A stretch of DNA of 64,000 bases from Albirhodobacter sp048262715. GTDB taxonomy: Bacteria > Pseudomonadota > Alphaproteobacteria > Rhodobacterales > Rhodobacteraceae. The translations under genes and the position numbers were made by a program. Below the pieces are notes generated by a model. It was given only the letters and a program-made list of their open reading frames with translations. It ran no database searches and was not told the origin of the DNA. The stretch is from NCBI GenBank assembly GCA_048262715.1, contig JBLXEV010000007.1, forward strand, positions 1 through 64,000, given 5' to 3'. Shown here one piece after another: positions 53,281 to 62,551 of this stretch; within the stretch, counting starts at the first letter, position 1, and the number at the start of each line of letters is the position of its first letter.

Positions 53281-53919
53281 CTACAAAATAAGCCCTTGGC
53301 GGCCGCTCAGAAAACGTGTCGCCAGCTTGTAGACCTTCATTACGCCAGATTGCGCCAAGTCCCAGCTCATGACCTCCTGGCGGACAAGGTTTGGGTGCTT
53401 TTTGCTTATATCCCGCAGTGCATTCCCTACTGAGGTTCGTAAATACTCACTGTCTTCGCCTCGGAGGGGCGCCAAAAGCGCGATAGCAACGGCAGGGTGG
53501 TCACGAAAATAGGGACGCGTCGTCCATATCCTTAGGCCTTCCGTCACCGCCCGGCGCGTATTGGCAGAAGGCGAGGTCAGCCAATCGCGAATGACAGGTA
53601 GCGCGGCTTCATAGCCGGTGTCGCGACAGAACTGATCGAAGGCTTTGGCAAGGATCTCCTGCACGCGCCAGTCTTCGTCTTGGCTGACGTGCTGCCTGAG
53701 AGTAAGAAGAGCATCCGCATCCAAGGCTGCCAAACCTCCCAGGACGAACGTTCCTACACATCTGGCCTGATGGACGTCAGAGCGTAAAAGTTCCAACGCG
53801 GTTCCCTTGGCAAACGCTGCATCGCCGGACGTAACCAACCCGTCTGCAATGCGTTGTAGATCACGGAATCCGTGTTCCGTCTTCTTCGATCGTTCGACTA
53901 TTTCTTCTGTGATACCCAT
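53281..53919 (-). CDS. HEAT-repeat protein, AlkD/DNA-alkylation-repair-like
   Basis: 212-residue all-helical protein with about five HEAT-type repeats (for example EDWRVQEILAKAFDQFCRDTGYEAALPVIRDWLTSPSANTRRAVTEGLR). It resembles the DNA alkylation repair (AlkD-like) superfamily, whose enzymes remove alkylated bases, but I cannot confirm the catalytic Trp/Asp positions. No obvious operon partner. A general scaffold role is the alternative. Confidence 0.65.
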   Translation of the reverse strand: MGITEEIVERSKKTEHGFRDLQRIADGLVTSGDAAFAKGTALELLRSDVHQARCVGTFVLGGLAALDADALLTLRQHVSQDEDWRVQEILAKAFDQFCRDTGYEAALPVIRDWLTSPSANTRRAVTEGLRIWTTRPYFRDHPAVAIALLAPLRGEDSEYLRTSVGNALRDISKKHPNLVRQEVMSWDLAQSGVMKVYKLATRFLSGRQGLIL

Positions 53920-54084
53920 GTCGCCACCGAACCCTAATCTCTAAGTCGCTAGACGCTCGCTTTGTCCTCAGAGCGGAGATTCCGAGTTCTCTCCACGAAT
54001 AGCGACGGTGCGAGGCGAATTGGAAATCGCGTGAGATTTTGCAGCCTGTCTGCGTCACCTCCCGCGCTGCAATCTGATGTCAGA

Positions 54085-54420
54085 TTAAACGAGAGCCGCA
54101 TCCAGTTTGGCGGCGCAGATGAAATCGTTTTCCGACAGGCCGCCGAGATCATGCGAGGTGAGGGTGATAGTGCAATATCCCCAGCCAAAGGCGATATCTG
54201 CGTGATGGCCTTCTTTATCGCTGATGAAGGCCGCCAGATTTGCGGTGAGCACGGCCTTCGCGAAACCTTTGAAGGTGAATTTCCGCACGAGGCTTTTGCC
54301 GGCGTCATCGAGCGCCCAATCGGGGTTCAGCTCGGTCTTGAGCACGGTGATTTCGGCAGGCGACAGCGGCGAGACCCCGCCCGCGCAGGCGGCACAGGCT
54401 TTGGATGTGAGATCGGTCAT
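54085..54420 (-). CDS. phhB: Pterin-4a-carbinolamine dehydratase
   Basis: 111-residue enzyme that recycles the tetrahydrobiopterin-type cofactor after phenylalanine hydroxylation. The catalytic pair is in DKEGHHADIAFGWG, with a third His in LTSHDLGGLSENDF. Its start overlaps the phhA stop by 4 bp (54417-54420), so the two are made together. Confidence 0.93.
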   Translation of the reverse strand: MTDLTSKACAACAGGVSPLSPAEITVLKTELNPDWALDDAGKSLVRKFTFKGFAKAVLTANLAAFISDKEGHHADIAFGWGYCTITLTSHDLGGLSENDFICAAKLDAALV

Positions 54421-55226
54421 TGGGCGGCTCCTACGGGTTGTTTGGCGGGATAGGCGGGCGCATGGAGACCCAAGCGCTGCGCGGTGCGGATATCTTGGAT
54501 CAGATCGCGTTGACCCGCGGCGATCAACTGCTCGACACTTTCTAACACAAAATAGATCGGCTGGTGGATATCAATCCGGTAAGGCGTGCGCAGGATGTCG
54601 ATTACATCGAAGGGTTTTCGCTGCGCGGTGGGGTCTTGCACGGCATGGATGAGTTCGGTGGGGGAGGAGGCGAGCCCGGATCCCAGCGCCTTGATGTGGC
54701 GCCCTTGCCGCAGCAAGCCAAATTCGACGGTGAACCAATAGAGCCGGATCAGCCAGGAATAATCGGTTTTCTCGCAATGAAGCCCTGTCTCGCCAACGGC
54801 TTGTGAGAAGTCGGCGAAGCGCTGATCGGTGAGAAGCGGCGTGTGGCCGTAGATCTCGTGAAAGATATCGGGCTCCTCAATATAGTTAAAATCTTCACGG
54901 CTGCGGATGAAGGAGGCGGCGGGGAATGTGCGCTCGGAGAGCATCTTGAAAAATTGCGCGAAGCCGATAAGGGCGGGCACAGGGGCCACGGACCATCCCG
55001 TCATCGGGATTAATTTGGCGGACACATCAACGCATTGTGGAACGCGATCCGGTGGCAGATCCAGCTTCGCCTGCCCTGCAAGGAACACATCTGCGGCGAA
55101 GCGATCCACGTTCGGCTGTTGCTGGGCAACCAGATCCCGCCAGACCGCATCATCCTGACTGGTATAGTCAATCCGCCCCGCCGCATCGGCGATTTTGGCA
55201 ATATACTTCGTCTCTTTTGGCATCAT
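54417..55226 (-). CDS. phhA: Phenylalanine 4-monooxygenase
   Basis: 269-residue single-domain, iron- and pterin-dependent hydroxylase that makes tyrosine from phenylalanine. The iron ligands are in DIFHEIYGHTPLL (two His) and the later WFTVEFGLL (Glu). Substrate and pterin contacts include VPALIGFAQFFKMLSERTFPAASFIRSREDFNYIEEP. There is no regulatory ACT domain, as usual in bacteria. It is divergent from an Lrp-type regulator. Confidence 0.95.
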   Translation of the reverse strand: MMPKETKYIAKIADAAGRIDYTSQDDAVWRDLVAQQQPNVDRFAADVFLAGQAKLDLPPDRVPQCVDVSAKLIPMTGWSVAPVPALIGFAQFFKMLSERTFPAASFIRSREDFNYIEEPDIFHEIYGHTPLLTDQRFADFSQAVGETGLHCEKTDYSWLIRLYWFTVEFGLLRQGRHIKALGSGLASSPTELIHAVQDPTAQRKPFDVIDILRTPYRIDIHQPIYFVLESVEQLIAAGQRDLIQDIRTAQRLGLHAPAYPAKQPVGAAQ

Positions 55227-55345
55227 ATCCTCCCATTCCCAAGAGGTATGATGCCGCCGATGATGAGGTGATTTTGGTCTACTATCGGGTGAATTTTTGA
55301 TATGTAGGCAAAATCGTTCTGATCCTCGCGGTTTGGAGACATATT

Positions 55346-55807
55346 ATGCTCGACAGGTTTGAAAAGCTGATTTTGAAGATCCTCCAGCAGGACGGGCGCG
55401 CCAGCACACAGGAGCTGTCAGATGCCGTGGGGCTTTCGCCATCGCCCTGCTGGCGCCGTGTGAAGAAGCTGGAGGATGAGGGCTATATCCGTCGCTACGC
55501 AGCGATTTTGGATGGGAAGAAACTCGGTCTCAGGGCATTCGCCTATGTGCATATTTCGCTGATTGATCATAGCGAAGCCTCGATGGAGGCGCTGCACAGC
55601 TTTGTCTCTTCGGACCCACATGTGCTTGAATGCGCGTCTATCACAGGCAATTTCGATTACATGCTGAAGGTCGCCGCGAAAGATCCCGAGAGTCTTGAGC
55701 AGTTCATCATGCATCGGATCCTGCGGCTCGGCGTGGTGCGCAACACGACAACCAATTTCATATTGCGGCAGATTAAAGTCTCGGGGGCCTTGCCGATTGA
55801 GGTGTGA
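55346..55807 (+). CDS. Lrp/AsnC-family regulator beside phhA
   Basis: 153 residues: helix-turn-helix MLDRFEKLILKILQQDGRASTQELSDAVGLSPSPCWRRVKKLEDEGYI, then the RAM ligand domain. The SPSPCWRRVKKLE recognition helix is typical of the amino-acid-responsive subgroup. It is divergent from phhA with 119 bp between starts, so control of phhAB by phenylalanine or tyrosine is likely but inferred. Confidence 0.9.
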   Translation: MLDRFEKLILKILQQDGRASTQELSDAVGLSPSPCWRRVKKLEDEGYIRRYAAILDGKKLGLRAFAYVHISLIDHSEASMEALHSFVSSDPHVLECASITGNFDYMLKVAAKDPESLEQFIMHRILRLGVVRNTTTNFILRQIKVSGALPIEV

Positions 55808-55911
55808 GTGATGCACCCGCGATGTTTGATTGCACAGCAGCTTTGGTAAATTGTCTTTACAGAGGAGATGGCTTGTGGATCACTCTGTCGGGCAGTTTAC
55901 GAGGTCACCCG

Positions 55912-56538
55912 ATGACATTTCAGATATGGTTGGCCTTCGTCGCCGCCTCCACAGCCTTGCTCCTCATTCCTGGCCCGACGGTGCTATTGGTGCTGAGCTA
56001 CGCGCTAGGCCAAGGAAAGCGCGTCGCCCTTGCGACGGTGGCAGGCGTCGCTTTGGGCGATTTCATCGCGATGTCGGCCTCGCTCGCGGGGCTTGGCGCC
56101 TTGGTTCTGGCGTCGGCTGCGGTGTTTACGCTGCTCAAATGGCTTGGCGCGGTGTATCTTGTCTATCTCGGGATTAAGCTTATTCGCAGCGCGCCCTCGG
56201 CCTCGCATGGCGATGTCGAGGCGGTGTCCACAGCGAGTGCCGCGAGCGTGTTCGCGCATGCTACCGCTGTCACCACCCTCAATCCAAAATCGATCGTCTT
56301 CTTCATCGCCTTCGTCCCGCAATTCATCTCTGTAGAGAGCGCCCTGCTTCCGCAATTCGCTCTCTTGATCGCGACCTTCGTAAGCCTCGCCGCGCTGAAC
56401 GCATTGGCCTATGCGCTTTTGGCGGACAAGATGCGCGCGCAGATTGGGCGGCCGTCAGTCTTGGCGTGGATTGCGCGTATGGGCGGAGGCGCCTTGATCG
56501 CGATGGGCGTCGCGACTGCGGCGTTCAAGCGCGCCTAA
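55912..56538 (+). CDS. LysE/RhtB-family amino acid exporter
   Basis: 208-residue inner-membrane protein with six likely membrane segments. The family signature is at the N-terminus (FVAASTALLLIPGPTVLLVLSYALGQG) and TLNPKSIVFFIAFVPQFI lies in the middle. The ATG at 55912 gives the family length, whereas the open frame reaches back into the regulator gene. It may export an aromatic amino acid, given the phh neighbours, but the substrate is not visible from sequence. Confidence 0.88.
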   Translation: MTFQIWLAFVAASTALLLIPGPTVLLVLSYALGQGKRVALATVAGVALGDFIAMSASLAGLGALVLASAAVFTLLKWLGAVYLVYLGIKLIRSAPSASHGDVEAVSTASAASVFAHATAVTTLNPKSIVFFIAFVPQFISVESALLPQFALLIATFVSLAALNALAYALLADKMRAQIGRPSVLAWIARMGGGALIAMGVATAAFKRA

Positions 56539-56640
56539 GCGGCGGCAGGGATGCTTTGCGCGCCGCAGAGGCGAGCGGTGTTTGCCATATCTTAATGCTG
56601 TTGCGGTTAGATCGGCTCGTGCGATAGTGGAGCATCGAGT

Positions 56641-57792
56641 ATGGCCGATATTAGCAGTTGGGGATGGTATTCTTCGAGCACTTGGCCGGGCTGGAATGCG
56701 CTCAGTCAAGATAACCTGACATCGAACGGCAATGGGCGCGCGGTTAATCCTGCGAGCTATGTTGAGTTCACGATGCGGGATTTTCTGGGGGACGGGGTCA
56801 TCTATGATCACGACCTAGATGACGTTTCGCTCGGCAGTTATACGGATTACGTCATTGGCCCAACGCTGATCCTCGATCCGCAAGAGATCGCACTTTACAC
56901 CAATAGCACTGTGGTGATCGGCGGGCAGACCTATACTGGCCTCGATATTCAGGTGACATTGTTCACCAACGGAACATGGGGCGCGCGGTTGATGGATTAT
57001 TCGATCCCGCTCGGCACCCATCATGAGAATGTTACATCGGTCACATTAGGGACGTGGAACGGGATTGAGTATGACGGGATTGTCTTATCCTCCGTCAATC
57101 AGCCGTTCGTCTGTTTTACGCGGGGGGCGATGATTGCCACCCCGGACGGGCCGCGCGCGGTGGAGACGTTGCGACCGTTGGAGGTCGTGTGCACGTTGGA
57201 TGCGGGACCGCAACCGATCCTGTGGATCGGGCGGCGGCAGGTGAAGGCGATGGGCCGTTCTGCACCCGTCGAGATCGCGGCAGGGGTGCTCGGCAATACC
57301 TGCGCGGTGCGTCTTTCGCCGCAGCATCGCCTCTTGCTGGGCGGGCCGGAGGTACGCGCGCGCTCTGGCCAAAGTGAGGTGCTGGCGGCCGCAAAGCATC
57401 TGGTCGACGGGCAAGGCATCCGGCGCTGCCCTGAGCCGGAGGTGGCGTATTTCCATCTGTTGCTGCCCGCGCATAGCTTGCTGTGGGTCGATGGGTTGAT
57501 TGCGGAATCGATGCTTCCCGGCAGGGTGGCGATGGCGGCTTTGGGGGCGGCGGGGCGGCTTGGCCTATTGCAACGCCTGCCGCAGCTTTTGAAAGGGGTT
57601 GAGGGCTACGGCCCCCCAGCGCGACCTTGCGTGAGTGGGCAGATGGCGCGGGCGCTGGCGGGCAAGGATCTGCGCCCGCTTGCGGCGCTGCGCGGGTTCA
57701 CGGCGGGGCACGGGACGAGGCGGAGTTTCACAACTTCGATGCAGTCCGCGCAGGGGTGGGGCGATCCGCGTGGCGCAGGGATGGCCGTTTAG
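56641..57792 (+). CDS. Hint-domain protein
   Basis: 383 residues. The N-terminal half (1-160) is a low-complexity, Gly/Thr/Asn-rich strand region like those of secreted alphaproteobacterial proteins. A Hint_2-type domain follows from CFTRGAMIATPDGPRAVETLRPLEVV (residues about 158-183) with LSPQHRLLL. Such domains come from the intein/hedgehog fold and may self-cleave; the first Cys and the His of the TxxH-like motif are present. It overlaps the convergent LysR gene by 4 bp. The target function is unknown. Confidence 0.82.
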   Translation: MADISSWGWYSSSTWPGWNALSQDNLTSNGNGRAVNPASYVEFTMRDFLGDGVIYDHDLDDVSLGSYTDYVIGPTLILDPQEIALYTNSTVVIGGQTYTGLDIQVTLFTNGTWGARLMDYSIPLGTHHENVTSVTLGTWNGIEYDGIVLSSVNQPFVCFTRGAMIATPDGPRAVETLRPLEVVCTLDAGPQPILWIGRRQVKAMGRSAPVEIAAGVLGNTCAVRLSPQHRLLLGGPEVRARSGQSEVLAAAKHLVDGQGIRRCPEPEVAYFHLLLPAHSLLWVDGLIAESMLPGRVAMAALGAAGRLGLLQRLPQLLKGVEGYGPPARPCVSGQMARALAGKDLRPLAALRGFTAGHGTRRSFTTSMQSAQGWGDPRGAGMAV

Positions 57793-58688
57793 GCGGGGGC
57801 GTATTTGAACCGTTCGGACATGGTGCGTGTCGCGCTGATAATGAAGTCACTCACGCGGCGAATGCGATCCAGATCGCGGTATTCCTCGGGGTAGATCAGC
57901 CAATATGCGCGGCTGAAGGTGACGGCCTCGGGCAGGATCGGCTCCAGATCGGTCTCGGCTGCCATGAAGCAGGGCAACACGCCCAGCCCAACATTGCCGC
58001 GCACCGCATCGAGTTGCGATTTCACCGTCGCGCCGCGGTAGACGATGTTCAATCCGGGTTGGATGATCGTGTTAAAATCCAACTCGCGGGAATAGAGCAA
58101 CTCATCGACATAGCCGACGAACGGGTAAGCCCGAAGATCCTCGCGGGAGGTCGGGCGGGGGCGTGTGCCAAAAAACCGAGGGCCTGCATAGAGGCGCAGA
58201 TCGTAATCAATGAGCTTGCGCATCACCAGCCGCCCCGTTTGCGGGCGATCCAGATTGATCGCGATATCCACATCACGCCGCCAAAGCTTATGGACGACCG
58301 GAACGGGGACCAGCTCAATCTCCATCTGCGGATCGGTGGCCATGAAGTCGGGCAGGATCCGTGACAGGATCGCGTTGCCGAACCCATCGGGTGCACCGAC
58401 GCGGACCCGCGCCGTGGCTTGCCCCGTCATTCGGCTCGCCTGATCGGAGATCGCGGTGGCCGCCGCCTCCATATCCTGCGCGCGGGCGAGGATCTGGGTG
58501 CCGAACGGGCTGAGGGTGAGGCCCTCAGGGCCCGCCTCAAAGAGCGGAAGGCCGAAGCGCTCCTCGATCATCTTCAGCCGCCGCGAGACCGTTGTATGGG
58601 ACAGGCCGAGGCGCTTGGCCGCATGGCTGAGACGTCCGGTGCGGTGGATCTCCAGAAACACCCTGACGTCATCCCAATCAAACCCCAT
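57789..58688 (-). CDS. LysR-family transcriptional regulator
   Basis: 299 residues: helix-turn-helix WDDVRVFLEIHRTGRLSHAAKRLGLSHTTVSRRLKMIEERFG (residues 5-46), then a substrate-binding domain. It is divergent from the GMC oxidoreductase gene (232 bp between starts), so it is a candidate regulator of it. The inducer is unknown. Confidence 0.9.
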   Translation of the reverse strand: MGFDWDDVRVFLEIHRTGRLSHAAKRLGLSHTTVSRRLKMIEERFGLPLFEAGPEGLTLSPFGTQILARAQDMEAAATAISDQASRMTGQATARVRVGAPDGFGNAILSRILPDFMATDPQMEIELVPVPVVHKLWRRDVDIAINLDRPQTGRLVMRKLIDYDLRLYAGPRFFGTRPRPTSREDLRAYPFVGYVDELLYSRELDFNTIIQPGLNIVYRGATVKSQLDAVRGNVGLGVLPCFMAAETDLEPILPEAVTFSRAYWLIYPEEYRDLDRIRRVSDFIISATRTMSERFKYAPA

Positions 58689-58920
58689 CTCGGCCCTCCG
58701 CCTCCCGCACTCTCGCTGCCCTTCGTTTTACCTTCGTCCAAGACAGGGAGGACGGCAACCGTACTGAACGATTTTAGACATAAGTTTTGCAAAAATATGC
58801 ATTGGCAAGAGGGGGCAGATGCCGTCTTTTCCGATGTGACGAGAAGGCCGCGCGACTGTGGCTCCCTCCCCCATTCCCCAGCAGCGCCCCGCGCGCGTCG
58901 CGAAACTCAGGAGAAGATCT

Positions 58921-60522
58921 ATGCAGGATGTCGGCGAATTCGATTATGTGATTGTCGGAGCCGGATCTGCAGGCTGCGTGCTGGCAAACCGCTTGAGCGA
59001 AGATCCAACCTGCCGCGTGTTGCTGCTGGAGGCGGGGGGCAAGGATAATTACCACTGGATCCATATCCCGATCGGCTATCTCTATTGCATTGGCAATCCG
59101 CGCACCGATTGGGGCTTCTCGACCGCGCCTTGCGAAGGATTGGGCGGGCGGTCGCTGCTTTATCCGCGCGGGCGGGTGTTGGGCGGGTGCTCCTCAATCA
59201 ACGGGATGCTGTATCTGCGCGGCCAATCGGCGGATTACGATGGCTGGCGGCAGATGGGAAATACCGGCTGGGGATGGGATGATGTTCTGCCCTATTTCGT
59301 AAAATCCGAGGATTATTACGCGGGATCGGATGCGGCGCATGGCGCGGGCGGTGAATGGCGCGTGGAAGAGCAGCGCCTGAATTGGGAAATTCTCGACGCG
59401 TGGAAGCAGGCGGCGGTTGAGGCAGGCATCCCCGCGACGGAGGATTTTAACCGTGGCGACAATTTCGGCGTGGGGTATTTCAAGGTCAATCAGCGCAATG
59501 GCTGGCGCTGGAACACGTCCAAAGGTTTCTTGAGGCCCGCGCTCTCGCGGCCCAATCTGACGGTGATGACCCACGCGCAGGCGGAGAAAATCCTGATCAC
59601 GGATAAGCGCGCCACGGGGGTGCAGTTCCGCCGCAAGGATGTGCCCTCCACCGCGCGGGCGCGGCGCGAGGTGATCCTTGCCTCCGGCGCGGTCGGCTCG
59701 CCGCAATTGCTACAGCTTTCGGGCATTGGCCCTGCGGCCCTACTGCAAAAGCACGGGATCAACGTGATCCATGATGCGCCAGATGTGGGCGGCAATCTGC
59801 AAGACCATCTGCAAATCCGCTGCGCCTATAAGATCGAGGGGGCGAAGACGCTCAACGTGATGGCCTCCACGCTCTGGGGCAAGGCGAAGATCGGGATGGA
59901 ATATATGCTGAAACGCTCCGGCCCGATGTCGATGGCGCCGAGCCAGCTTGGCGCGTTCAGCTATTCGCATGATGCGGCGGGGACGCCGGATCTGGAGTAT
60001 CACGTGCAGCCGGTGACGCTGGAGGCCTTCGGCCAAGCACCGCATGATTTCCCCGCGATCACGGCGAGCGTATGCAACCTGCGCCCCGAAAGCCGTGGCC
60101 ATGTGCAGATCACCTCTGCTGATCCGCGCGCCCATCCGGAGATCCAGCCGAATTACCTCTCCACCGAAGGGGATCGCCGTGTGGCCGCCTATGCGATCCG
60201 GCAAACGCGCGAGATCATGTCCCAGCCCGCGCTCGCGCGCTATCATCCGCAGGAGTTCAAACCCGGCCCGCAGTACCAGACGGATGCGGAGCTATCGGAG
60301 GGGGCGGGCAAGATCGCCTCGACGATTTTCCACCCCGTCGGCACGGCCCGCATGGGCACCGATCCGCGCGCTGTGGTGGACCCGGAACTGCGGGTGAACG
60401 GGATCGCGGGGTTGCGGGTGGTGGATGCCTCGATCATGCCGCGGATTACCTCGGGCAATACCAATTCACCCACGATCATGATCGCCGAGCGGGCGAGCGA
60501 TCTGATCCGCGGGCGGCGGTAA
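58921..60522 (+). CDS. GMC-family FAD oxidoreductase (choline dehydrogenase-like)
   Basis: 533-residue flavoprotein of the glucose-methanol-choline family, which oxidises alcohols to aldehydes. FAD-binding motif DYVIVGAGSAGCVLANRLSE at the N-terminus, GMC signature 1 (GRVLGGCSSINGMLYLRG), signature 2 (ASGAVGSPQLLQLSGIG), and the catalytic HPVGTARMG followed by NTNSPTIMIAER. The ATG at 58921 follows AGGAGA. The substrate could be choline or another primary alcohol; no betaine aldehyde dehydrogenase gene is adjacent. Confidence 0.92.
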   Translation: MQDVGEFDYVIVGAGSAGCVLANRLSEDPTCRVLLLEAGGKDNYHWIHIPIGYLYCIGNPRTDWGFSTAPCEGLGGRSLLYPRGRVLGGCSSINGMLYLRGQSADYDGWRQMGNTGWGWDDVLPYFVKSEDYYAGSDAAHGAGGEWRVEEQRLNWEILDAWKQAAVEAGIPATEDFNRGDNFGVGYFKVNQRNGWRWNTSKGFLRPALSRPNLTVMTHAQAEKILITDKRATGVQFRRKDVPSTARARREVILASGAVGSPQLLQLSGIGPAALLQKHGINVIHDAPDVGGNLQDHLQIRCAYKIEGAKTLNVMASTLWGKAKIGMEYMLKRSGPMSMAPSQLGAFSYSHDAAGTPDLEYHVQPVTLEAFGQAPHDFPAITASVCNLRPESRGHVQITSADPRAHPEIQPNYLSTEGDRRVAAYAIRQTREIMSQPALARYHPQEFKPGPQYQTDAELSEGAGKIASTIFHPVGTARMGTDPRAVVDPELRVNGIAGLRVVDASIMPRITSGNTNSPTIMIAERASDLIRGRR

Positions 60523-60557
60523 GGCGATTGGGGAAGGGCGTGTTCGGGGCGTGGCGC

Positions 60558-61286
60558 TTAAGGAGTCGGCTCCGGCACATAGCCGATGACAACTGACCCC
60601 AGGACCATATCCACCGCACGTTTCATGAGTTGTTTCTGGCCTTCAGGCGTGTAGAGCCGTTCCCCGAAAGAGGTTGAGAACGTGGCCTTATTGGACACGT
60701 TATAAAAGCTGAACGAGCTTGTTATCCAGTGTAGCTCCAGCGCATCGGCGTGATCGTAGAACAGCCCCATCTCTTTGCCGCGACGGCAGACGTCTTCCAG
60801 CTTGTCGATAATCGTGCGGTTGAGGCGCGGGACAATTTCCGACCGCCGCAAATAGGCTGCGTTGTGAATGTTCTCGATCATCACGAGGCGAATGAACAAT
60901 GGCGTATTGGCATGGCCTTCGAAGGTCGCAGTCACAAGGCGCGCCAAAGCGGACACGGGGTCAAGATTCTCGACCTCCAAAGCATCTTCATGCTCGCGCA
61001 GGGTGAGATAAATCCGCTCCAGCACCGCCTGATACAGGCCCTCTTTATCCCCGAAATAGTAGTAAATCATGCGCTTGGAGGCTTTGGTCTTCCGTGCGAT
61101 TTCGTCGATCCGGCCGCCGGATAGCCCGTGTGCTGCGAATTCTTCGGTGGCCACCATAAGAATATCGGCCTTCACCGCATCGGGATCTTGCTTCCAATGC
61201 GCTTTGCGCGACGTCGCGGCCTCGTCCTGCGCCGTTCGCGTGATCTCTTTCGCGTCACGGGTCATTTGCTTCGCGTCATGGGTCAT
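60558..61286 (-). CDS. TetR-family regulator with a repeated charged N-terminal tail
   Basis: 242 residues from the ATG at 61286; an ATG at 61334 would add 16 residues but overlaps upstream repeats. The tail carries three 7-residue repeats (MTHDAKQ, MTRDAKE, ITRTAQD) before the helix-turn-helix (ILMVATEEFAAHGLSGGRIDEIARKTKASKRMIYYYFGDKEGLY). The C-terminal TetR_C domain follows. It is divergent from tctC and is the likely repressor of that transport operon. Confidence 0.88.
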   Translation of the reverse strand: MTHDAKQMTRDAKEITRTAQDEAATSRKAHWKQDPDAVKADILMVATEEFAAHGLSGGRIDEIARKTKASKRMIYYYFGDKEGLYQAVLERIYLTLREHEDALEVENLDPVSALARLVTATFEGHANTPLFIRLVMIENIHNAAYLRRSEIVPRLNRTIIDKLEDVCRRGKEMGLFYDHADALELHWITSSFSFYNVSNKATFSTSFGERLYTPEGQKQLMKRAVDMVLGSVVIGYVPEPTP

Positions 61287-61327
61287 CTGCACTCTGCCCC
61301 TGCCTTTTCGATTCTTCCTATCCATAA

Positions 61328-61364
61328 CACGCATTTACCTGCTTGAGCACGCATTTAACTGCTT
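61328..61364 (+). repeat. Direct repeats between the TetR gene and tctC
   Basis: Two 17-base copies starting CACGCATTTA and differing at one base lie 20 bp apart at 61328-61344 and 61348-61364. A shorter CGTACA repeat follows at 61,365 and 61,395. They are candidate operators for the TetR-type regulator. Confidence 0.5.
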
Positions 61365-61465
61365 CGTACATTTCAATTGACAAATTAACCGTATCGTACA
61401 ATTTGGTGTCATGCCGGAGGTGCGAGGAGCGAATCGTCGGCAACATGATCTCAGGGAGGACAGAG

Positions 61466-62458
61466 ATGTCACGAAAACTGATCGGCGCCGTCGTGGCGCT
61501 TGGAATGACTGCTGGTGCGGCTTTTGCAGAGTTTCCGGAGAAGGAAATCCAAGGCATCATCCAATGGGGGGCTGGTGGGTCCACGGATACTGTGATGCGG
61601 GCTGTGACACCACATGCTGAAGAAGTTCTCGGCGGCTCGGTCGTCTTGCAGAACATGACTGGCGGCGTGGGCGCGATTGCGCTGAACAATGTAGCAGGTG
61701 CGAAAGCTGATGGTTACACGCTCCTGATGGGCGCAGAAAACCCGCTGCTGTATAAAGTAATGGGCCTCGGCGATAAGGATTATTCGGATTTTGTGCCGAT
61801 CAATATCCTCGCACGCGGCACGCCAATCCTCGTGGCGGGGCCGGACGCGCCGTTCAACACCTACCCCGAGCTGCTTGACTATGTTGGCGCGCATCCGGGC
61901 GAGGTCAAATTCGGCTCCACCGGCCCGGGTGGTCTGCCGTCTGTCGTCACCGCGATGATGCGTGCCGAAGCCGAGCTTGATGTAATCTTCGTGCCCTACG
62001 ATGGGGATGGCCCCGCGCTCACCGCGCTGCAAGGCGGCGCGATTGATGTCATGCCTGCGGTGCTTGGTGCGGCTGTCGAGGGGATCCGCGCGGGCACGAT
62101 GAAGCCGATTGCGGTCTTTGATGTCGAGGCCAGCCCCGCTTTGCCGGATGTGCCGACAATCGTTTCGACCAACCCCGAGTTTGAGAAGCACCTGCCATGG
62201 GGACCGTTCTTCGGGGTCTTCGCGCCCAAAGGCACGCCGGATGATGTGGTGGCCAAGCTCTCGGCGGCCTTCGCAGCCTCGGCAGAACAGCAAAGCTTCA
62301 AGGATCTGATGTCGGGTCGTGGCTTCACGATGATGAACATCTCCGGCGATGAGGCGGAGACGTTCTTGACCAATTGGCAGCAAGGCACGGCTTGGCTGAT
62401 GCAGGATGCGGGCCTGACCAAGGCTTCGCCGGAAGAGTTCGGCATCGCACGCCCCTAA
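61466..62458 (+). CDS. tctC: Tripartite tricarboxylate transporter substrate-binding protein
   Basis: 330-residue periplasmic binding protein of the Bug/TctC family. The signal peptide MSRKLIGAVVALGMTAGAAFA is cut before EFPEK. Mature signatures are IQWGAGGSTDTVMRAVTPHAE, MTGGVGAIALNNVAGAKADGYTLLMG and FGSTGPGGLPS. The ATG at 61466 follows GGGAGGA. It delivers an organic acid to the TctA/TctB membrane pair encoded next; the ligand is unknown. Confidence 0.92.
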   Translation: MSRKLIGAVVALGMTAGAAFAEFPEKEIQGIIQWGAGGSTDTVMRAVTPHAEEVLGGSVVLQNMTGGVGAIALNNVAGAKADGYTLLMGAENPLLYKVMGLGDKDYSDFVPINILARGTPILVAGPDAPFNTYPELLDYVGAHPGEVKFGSTGPGGLPSVVTAMMRAEAELDVIFVPYDGDGPALTALQGGAIDVMPAVLGAAVEGIRAGTMKPIAVFDVEASPALPDVPTIVSTNPEFEKHLPWGPFFGVFAPKGTPDDVVAKLSAAFAASAEQQSFKDLMSGRGFTMMNISGDEAETFLTNWQQGTAWLMQDAGLTKASPEEFGIARP

Positions 62459-62470
62459 GGCGATGGGAGA

Positions 62471-62494
62471 GGGGGAGGCCGTTCGGCCTCTCCC
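62471..62494 (+). promoter_or_regulatory. Hairpin between tctC and tctB
   Basis: A GGGAGGCC / GGCCTCtCCC stem with a GTTC loop 12 bp after the tctC stop. Without a T-run it more likely protects the abundant binding-protein message than ends transcription. Confidence 0.45.
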
Positions 62495-62551
62495 GCAGCT
62501 AGCCCACAAAAGGCCGCCCCCCTGACGGGTGGCCCGCATCAGGAGGTCGTG

